Below, piece after piece: positions 57,701-64,000 of a stretch of DNA of 64,000 nucleotides; position 1 is the first letter of the stretch, and each line of letters begins with the position of its first letter. Origin of the DNA: Haemaphysalis longicornis (Eukaryota; Arthropoda; Arachnida; Ixodida; Ixodidae); assembly GCA_013339765.2 (NCBI GenBank), contig JABSTR010001151.1, forward strand, positions 36,001 to 100,000, given 5' to 3'. The position numbers were made by a program, and so were the translations under genes. The notes beneath the pieces were generated by a model that saw only the letters and a list, made by a program, of their open reading frames with translations, ran no database searches and was not told the DNA's origin.

Positions 57701-58010
57701 AAAAGAATATATTGTGAGCACTTGCGCAAACAGGAAAGACATGCGTAACACGGATTTCCGGTTTTTGGAAAGAAATAGAGACCATAGAAGAAAAATGCGT
57801 GGACTTTGTTCGATCTGTCGAATGAGTTGTGATTTTAGTAGCCGAGTCGTAAACACCTCTATCAACATAACGAGCGAATTCTGGAATGTCCTCACGGTAT
57901 TGGTCCCACCAGCTGCGGCCGGGGCTTCCCCTAAAGGCCTTCCACTTTAAAATCCGCGTAATGTAGTTGAATTTAACGTTAGTGATAGAGACTCTCTGGG
58001 AGTAACCCAT
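57582..58010 (-). CDS. Unidentified ORF, 142 codons, partly in repeat K
   Basis: An ATG at 58008-58010 opens a frame beginning MGYSQRVSITNVKFNYITRI with WKAFRGSPGRSWWDQYREDI further in. It ends in the repeat K segment at 57582. The aromatic-rich middle looks more protein-like than most frames here, but no family is recognised. It lies across a repeat boundary, so an unclassified mobile element with part of its coding region is the likeliest explanation. No splice context or promoter is evident. Confidence 0.3.
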   Translation of the reverse strand: MGYSQRVSITNVKFNYITRILKWKAFRGSPGRSWWDQYREDIPEFARYVDRGVYDSATKITTHSTDRTKSTHFSSMVSISFQKPEIRVTHVFPVCASAHNIFFLSRMARAMGTLDVQVLRKLKEARERGPEQAKLHAISIYE

Positions 58011-58059
58011 TTTCTCTTCCACGTACAACAGATAACCGACACTACGACTAAGCACTTAA

Positions 58060-59935
58060 ACACGGCACTAGCTTGAATTGCCAAAAAAAAACCTACGCAG
58101 CCACAAATACGAGGTCGGAGAATTCCCTTCCGCGTCCGCTCAGCACATGCCACTTTCTGCCTAACGACCGTCTTCTCGCAAAGGCTGCAAAGCGCCGCCA
58201 AACCTCATTTCAGACGTCTTTATTGTTTGCTGGCAACAATGTAAGTACGTTATAGAAGTGCCACAACTTCACGCAGAGAAACTCATTATACCGGCTGATA
58301 AAGAGAGTGATTAACTGAAAACGGTGCGAGGATCCAACCTGCGTTGATGGTCGTTTAAAATCGCCAAGGCTCAGAGCTGGTATAAGTGGCGGCTTGGACC
58401 ACTGGACTCTATACAAGATAGTTACAGGTATATTTAAGGGATGGGATTAGATCCGCAGTTTTTCTAAATCCCGCATGCTACAATAAAAGAAACACGATTG
58501 TTCACGCCCCAATGGCACATTAATACTTAAGCGGTGTTAGACCTCTGGTTCGTGCAATAAACGTTCGACTCGGCCTTTAATGTACCTGCCATCCCGCCTT
58601 GATGAACAGATTTCTTGTTAACATTCACTTCACTGGATATATTGAAACTTCCTTAGGGGCAAGTTGTTTTGTCGTTAGTGGGTATTCTTTATAGTAGGCC
58701 AGCGTAGTAAGGTTTGAGATCACTTGGTTTACGATTGGGTCCTCTTAACTTGCACGGTAACAATAAAAAAGGAACAGCTACATTTTCAAACAAAAATAAA
58801 AACGAAGTGGGAGATGGCCTAAAAACATTTCATTCATTTCATGACTCACATTTATTTGTAAATCATTTTTATGCACCAACAGTACGTGTCGGCAAAAGTT
58901 TTGTCTAAATGCAGTTGATCTTCGGCAGTAGAGCCAAACCGCTTCCCTCTTTAAAGTAAACAAATAAAAATAGCGCTCGGATTATTTACCTAACCTGCTG
59001 CCACAACGTGTCCGTATCCCTATGCGGTTCTTTGAGCCAATGTTTTTGCAACCTCAACAAGCCTCCCGTGTGGGCGCAAAGCCAATGGATCAATAACAGG
59101 GCCAGTTCGCATAGGTACCCTCGCTAGGTAAAAATACTCTATTCTCGCCGGGAAAAATCCTCCACTATCAAAAAATAGAGACCCTATCTTGTGACGACCT
59201 TCTGGTTTGGACTTCAAACTTTTGGTAAGCCGAAATAAATTATTCATACCTGCTCAGCTTTATTGCCTGTTCGCGACAGGTGCGCGTTAAATCTGGGAAT
59301 TATTGATATGAAACTTCAAGGTTAAATGTATGCCGGTGTTGTGGGTATTGGGTTTTCGTTGCTACCTCGAGCCTAAATATTTTTCCGCAATTAAGCACAA
59401 AGGGGAAAATATAACTCACCAAACAATACGATAACCCGAACAGGGTAAGTTGTCTTTGCGAGCACTTGAGATTGTGTTGTACCAAAAAAAAACTGAGCAA
59501 CTTTCACAAATATTTGAGGGTGAAATCTCTAAATCTCCCTGTTTGTAGCAAATGGTATGCTATGCGAAAAGGCGATAAGGATCGTATAACGGTGCAGACG
59601 CTGCTTTTATGCGCCGCCGCGTGAGCTCAGAGCGCCGGTTCACATTGAAATGAGTGACGGCGCACCAGGCCGTTTTCGCGGGTGGCGAATCCAACAAAGT
59701 ACACAACGCCGGCCGGGCCACCGCAGCTCGAACTGCCGCGAGTAGTAACCACTGACAGTTGTGGCTATGGATGGCCTGATAGATAGCCAGCATGGATGGG
59801 TGTCCAGACGTTAGCAACATAGAAGCAGTCCAACAAAAATTCAACAGGAATTTAAAAGATGGTCGAGCTAGAATTGCGAGCTCACATTCTTGTAAAGTTG
59901 TAAGCTTCCGTCATATTTTAGGACCTTTGCAAACT
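58060..59935. other. No recognised feature
   Basis: A possible tRNA-like remnant (caggttggatcctcgcaccg, minus strand, near 58320-58345) is too weak to call. No coding features are recognised. Confidence 0.4.
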
Positions 59936-60054
59936 CCAAAACATGAATTCATGAGAGATTCACAGTAACGATCTTGAATAAATTCCACAGCATCCGGCTG
60001 GGAGATCCAGAAATTTGGTTTTAACAGAGGAGCTGTGCCAAGTTCGTTGTTGGA

Positions 60055-60260
60055 GAAAAAAAAACAAGAAAATGCGGAGCACTCGTAAGCGCGTGCATCG
60101 CGGTGACGGCCGAGGATTCCCGGCACGCGCAGTTGCTTTAGGAAAAAAAAATCTGGCAAAACACCACGATCGAGAAAATGAACGCTCGTGAGCGCGTGCT
60201 TCCCGGCTACCGCCGAGTCCACGTCTCGCGCAGTGGTTTGAGAAAAAAACACCAGCGCTG
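60055..60260 (+). repeat. Two diverged tandem units of about 110 bp
   Basis: Units beginning gaaaatgcggagcactcgt and gaaaatgaacgctcgtgag share a gcgcgtgc block, a cggccgaggattcccgg / taccgccgagtccacg-type block and an A run. Confidence 0.6.
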
Positions 60261-60330
60261 CCATTAGGCGCTCTCGCGCATGTATCGCTTGGCATGAGGA
60301 ACACGACGATGTCGAGGCCAAGGACGATGT

Positions 60331-60443
60331 CTTGAAGGTAGCGCACTTAAACACGGACACTAGGGAAAGAAACGACAAACCACAGCGCTGTGGTTTGTCG
60401 TTTCTTTCCCTAGTGTCCGTGTTTTAAGTGCGCTACCTTCAAG
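60331..60443. repeat. Near-perfect 113-bp palindrome
   Basis: The left arm from cttgaaggtagcgcactt to the centre agcgct (about 60384-60389) is mirrored by the right arm ending aagtgcgctaccttcaag. The only difference is one A in a homopolymer. There is no loop, so the DNA could extrude a full cruciform or the transcript a 56-bp hairpin. Confidence 0.95.
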
Positions 60444-60449
60444 ATGTCC

Positions 60450-61790
60450 CATATGCATTACCAACTAGCCCAGTTGTCACTTCTTCTAGAAGGACGATGA
60501 CTACTTCAAGAAAAGTGCAAAGCCAAGACGGAACCTGTAAATACACAATTGCAAACTTGTACAAATGCGCGAAGACATGTCCTTCAGTGCTCAGGTATAA
60601 AGAAATCCTGCAGCTTCGGTATAGTTCAAGCCTTTGCGCGACTTGGTGCCAGCTTCGACATTTGAGCAAGCGTAACCCTACAATACTGACGATGACTTTG
60701 CACTCATCACTTTCCGTGAAGAAGACAACAACTTCTTCCACGCATATACCGACCATTGCTAGAACCGCAACTATTCAAATAAACAATGATACTGAAACTG
60801 AACTTATACCAGTTGGAGATCGTAAAGAAGTATTTGTAAGGAGCGGGTGAAAACGAGGAAAAAGGGTGAAGTGGTCGTAGTTTATCAACGCACTCTTGTG
60901 ACGAAACCAAAACCACATTGCTACCGCAGCCAAACCGTCTCCGTAAGAATGATCCCGGTTACATTTTCAGCCTGTCACATCGGACTGGTGGTGATTAGTA
61001 CAATACTCTCTGGCCGTCTCACATATTCGCTGCAATCCCGGAAGATGAACGGGGTGGGATCGGGTAATATGTTGGCCGAACAATTTCGAGCTGCATATGA
61101 CACGCGCTATCCAATTTGTAGAATCTAGGGAAATAGAAATCGCCGCGGCAGACGCCGATCAGAGTGTTTAAATCATTGTGCAAAGGCGTTTTTCACAATG
61201 AAGTGTTCCCGGCAACCAAGATAAAACTAATAGGAAGGCCATGTAGCCCATACACCGGAATGGCTTTTTATTGGAATAGGATCTTCTATTGCCAGGACAC
61301 TGTCAAGGCTAGTGAAATGCTGCGACAGCTATGCTACCTATTAAACTGAAGGCTACAGTGAAAGCACCGCATTCAATAAAATCATAGCTTAACGGCTGAA
61401 AAAGCTGAAGTGAAGGGGTGGTTTACGTAATTAAAAATTTCTACAGTTAAGAAATAAGTAATCAAAGATGCCGGGGCTTGTGGCAACCAACAGCTATGTA
61501 AAACTAGTGAAGAGGCGCCTCGACTGGCATTTAGGATACCCGCTTTTCTAGTGAGCTGGTCGTCAATCTTGTTCTGAGAGCTACGTTCTTGAAACATTCG
61601 CACATTGCAGGTAACTGCGAAAGCCTGCTTCTTCTCAGTCTACCTCGTGACAACGGCTCTAAATTTGAAGGCTGCGTTGAGAATCTGCGTCACTGCAGAC
61701 GGCTGAGAGATGAAAAATATCTCACTTATTGCAAACCTGTGCTGCCAGGAATGCAACAGAGCGTGCCAGTTATGACTTAGCGATTGCAAT
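60450..61790 (+). other. Cluster of short cysteine-rich frames, unassigned
   Basis: Short + strand frames around 60520-60600 (GTCKYTIANLYKCAKTC), 61164-61349 (three cysteines, an aromatic patch) and 61609-61780 (five cysteines; preceded by a cattgcag acceptor-like site) carry regularly placed cysteines. A cag|gtataa donor-like site follows the first. The phases of the first and last do not match for direct splicing. They might be decayed exons of a secreted cysteine-rich protein, a class common in ticks. No family can be named. Confidence 0.2.
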
Positions 61791-61799
61791 TACCTTTCA

Positions 61800-64000
61800 T
61801 TCCTTTTTCCATGGACACTCCACCACATTATCAGGCACGAGGTCTGGCCTCGAACAGCGTACACATGTCTTCCTCTAAGACTATTCTCCTTTATTCGTGC
61901 ATTGTAAAGTTAGAAATATCTATTTACTTTCGTCGTCACCAAGATTGCCAACACATGGCGTTTTTTGCAGCTCAGGGGAGCGTAGGGAAGGCTCAAATTG
62001 AGGGCAGCCACAACCACTGGAAATACACATACCAGGAAAGATGAGTACGTGCTTGAACTACAAGGAAACCTTACAAGTGTGTTTAAAAACATTTAGCACA
62101 AAAAAAGCACAAAACTGTGCCACAAATTATGCTCCGAGAGATGATGTGTGTGAAACCTCATTCTCCGCCTGAGAGACCATGGGGCTATGTCCCGCGCCAT
62201 GCCGGCTATCGCCTAGCGCACAGGGAATAGAGACGACGGAGATTTGTAACTCTCGACTCGTAGGGCCACTTGCCGGACTGGTGACTCTTTCCACTCGGAC
62301 TGATTTTCTGTAAATACCTGCTAATACACCAGTATTCCTTGCGCCTTCCTCGTAACAATATTAAAAAACGTCATGAGAGAATGTAAAGAGCAGTGCAAGC
62401 GTATTACATTACGCAAAGAGAGATGAGAGTTTTCGCTCCACCATACCTGTTTAGACTAGCCAAACCGAATTCGCGACAGGGAATTTTTAACTAACAGTAA
62501 TAGACCTAGATCAACCGCTTCCAAAAATGTTTTCTACTCGCATACCCTTGTTCAAAACATAATGCTTGAATTCCTACGCAGTCCTAGAACGTCGAAACAT
62601 TAGCGCTAGTGGTCTTGACGGGTGGATGTTGGTGCGGGGTTTCCAATGTGGGTAGCTTTTCTGAAACCCGTGTGCCTGTGTAAACCTGGTGGAGCGATTG
62701 CAGACACAAATACTTGCATCAGCTATGCAAGCGTGAATGGCAGAAATTTCTGTCAATCTAGAGGTTTGTTTTAGCAAAAATGTTAGTAGCCGACACTGAG
62801 TGATGCCAGTTTTAAGCCCGTTTTAGCTCAGGACCACCTCATTGTTTTTTCGGATCCAAGGCTATGCAGCTATGTTTGAACTGTTGTCGAGCATTTGTTA
62901 CGTAAAGATGATGCGGCTTACAAAGTGCTTGCTTGAAGTTGTCTTTAAGGAAATGTATCAACAGGGTAGATTTTACTAATCTGCAATTGCTGTTCTGATT
63001 CCAAGAAGCGACGCTAGCTGTAATAATGCGTATTTGTTGTAGTGACGGATAGGCTGTCTCTTGTTAGAAATAGCTCCTGGCCTGTAGCAATTTATGATAA
63101 CCCATTTTTTAAAGTAGAAGTCACATGTTATTCACATAGGGACAGAGCAACCACCTCCCGCTTAGCATGGCGAAACCTGTGTCCGTGAGAGGCACTGTTC
63201 CCAGCGCGAAATCGGCAATGCCTAGTGGATGCAAAGAACCCATACACTAATCTTTGATGCCATTGATACGAGTTGTCACGTGGGCGGAAAAGGAGTGATG
63301 TGTATGCAGCACAAAAGTATCTCCGGGTGTAGCAGAAATCTTGGTGATGTTTACAATAACAACGTACATAAATTGTTTTCAAACGGGGACCGGTTGGTAG
63401 AAACTTCTTTATAAAACCAACCGCAAGTCAAACAGGATGGAAGGAGACAAACGCACTTCTTGATGTTTATGATTGAACTTTCCTCCATAAAAATGCCGCC
63501 TTGAATTCACGCTGTTCTTTGTATTTCAGAACACGATTATGAGGTGGAGATCTCTCCTCAATGAGGTATAACTGAGATAGGCAACAATACCGGGATTGCT
63601 ATGCGTACAGCTAACACGCTGTAATTTTTTCCTTTTGGTCACACGAATGCCGCAGTAAAATATTGAAGTATATTACACGCACGGAGTGAAAATACTAGTG
63701 CGTATACATCGTTTGTTAACGTTACCCTATGCTTAGTGGTGTGGGAGTACCAATGGTTCTCTAATCCTGCCTCTATTTCTAACCCTACCTATGAGCAGTG
63801 GCTGTAGTATCTGACCAGCTCCGAACTCTCGAGCCAGCGCCGAAGGTGGATCGGGCGCGAACGGGCAGCCAGTGCCGAGGCATCTTGGACTGTTTATGCC
63901 TCTAGCGGAGTGGATGCCCTATGCATATGTCAAACTCACGAGTCGGTTAAATGCTTCTCTCGGTCCCTCTCACCTTACCAGGTACGAAACGAGTAAAAAT
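61800..64000. other. No recognised feature except one small frame
   Basis: A 61-codon ATG frame at 63229-63414 contains three cysteines and no recognised motif. The last 200 bases could be a decayed retroelement end, but the resemblance is too weak to assign. Confidence 0.4.

Noticed and set aside
63770..63990. Retroelement C-terminal remnant at the window's right end
   Set aside because: A vague resemblance in one frame, interrupted by stops and without any diagnostic motif.
1..64000. CRISPR array, operon or bacterial-type defence system
   Set aside because: No regularly spaced short direct repeats with unique spacers and no clustered intact genes. The gene structure and retroelements are animal.

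Overview
The window looks like nuclear DNA of a hard tick (Ixodidae), probably a metastriate species. This rests on repeat content rather than on a marker gene. There are three tRNA-headed SINE copies of the type reported from hard ticks, an RTE/BovB-like LINE ending in a GAT-repeat tail, an I-like LINE ending in a CAT-repeat tail, and many short TTAA- or TA-flanked inverted-repeat elements. Coding density is very low and base composition is close to even, with AG/CT, GAT, TAAA and homopolymer microsatellites.

Only one intact host gene is clear: a type II membrane beta-1,3-galactosyltransferase (glycosyltransferase family 31) on the + strand. It has two coding exons (41263-41639 and 46890-47571) around a 5.25-kb intron. 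The exons join in phase to give 352 codons with every family hallmark. The start codon lies about 85 bases downstream of a dispersed repeat and is overlapped by the stop codon of a short upstream reading frame.

Layout. 1-2045: a fold-back element inside a TTAA-type element, then two dispersed repeats. 2046-10430: mostly featureless, with one dispersed repeat in each of two families. 10434-15740: two TTAA elements and local tandem repeats. 15741-24280: mostly empty, with a dispersed repeat at 22080-22530. 24284-27030: a duplicated segment whose first copy carries a SINE-like insertion, with a broken PIF/Harbinger transposase between the copies. 28280-36516: a dense cluster of short DNA elements (hAT-like, mariner-like, TTAA and TA types) and two SINEs with clear target-site duplications. 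37975-39186: a small arginine/glutamate-rich ORF and a nested TTAA element. 40678-48249: the galactosyltransferase gene, whose intron holds a 1.67-kb pogo/Tigger-like non-autonomous element, a 143-bp fold-back and tRNA-like remnants. 50480-54167: two LINE relics back to back. 54250-64000: simple repeats, a third SINE, an inverted repeat pair, a near-perfect 113-bp palindrome and weak cysteine-rich reading frames.

I see no CRISPR array, operon, rRNA, confident functional tRNA, or novel multi-gene system. The notable content is structural: fold-back elements, nested insertions, one pair of filled and empty insertion sites, and a repeat abutting the start of the single gene. Repeat edges are estimates from comparing copies by eye.
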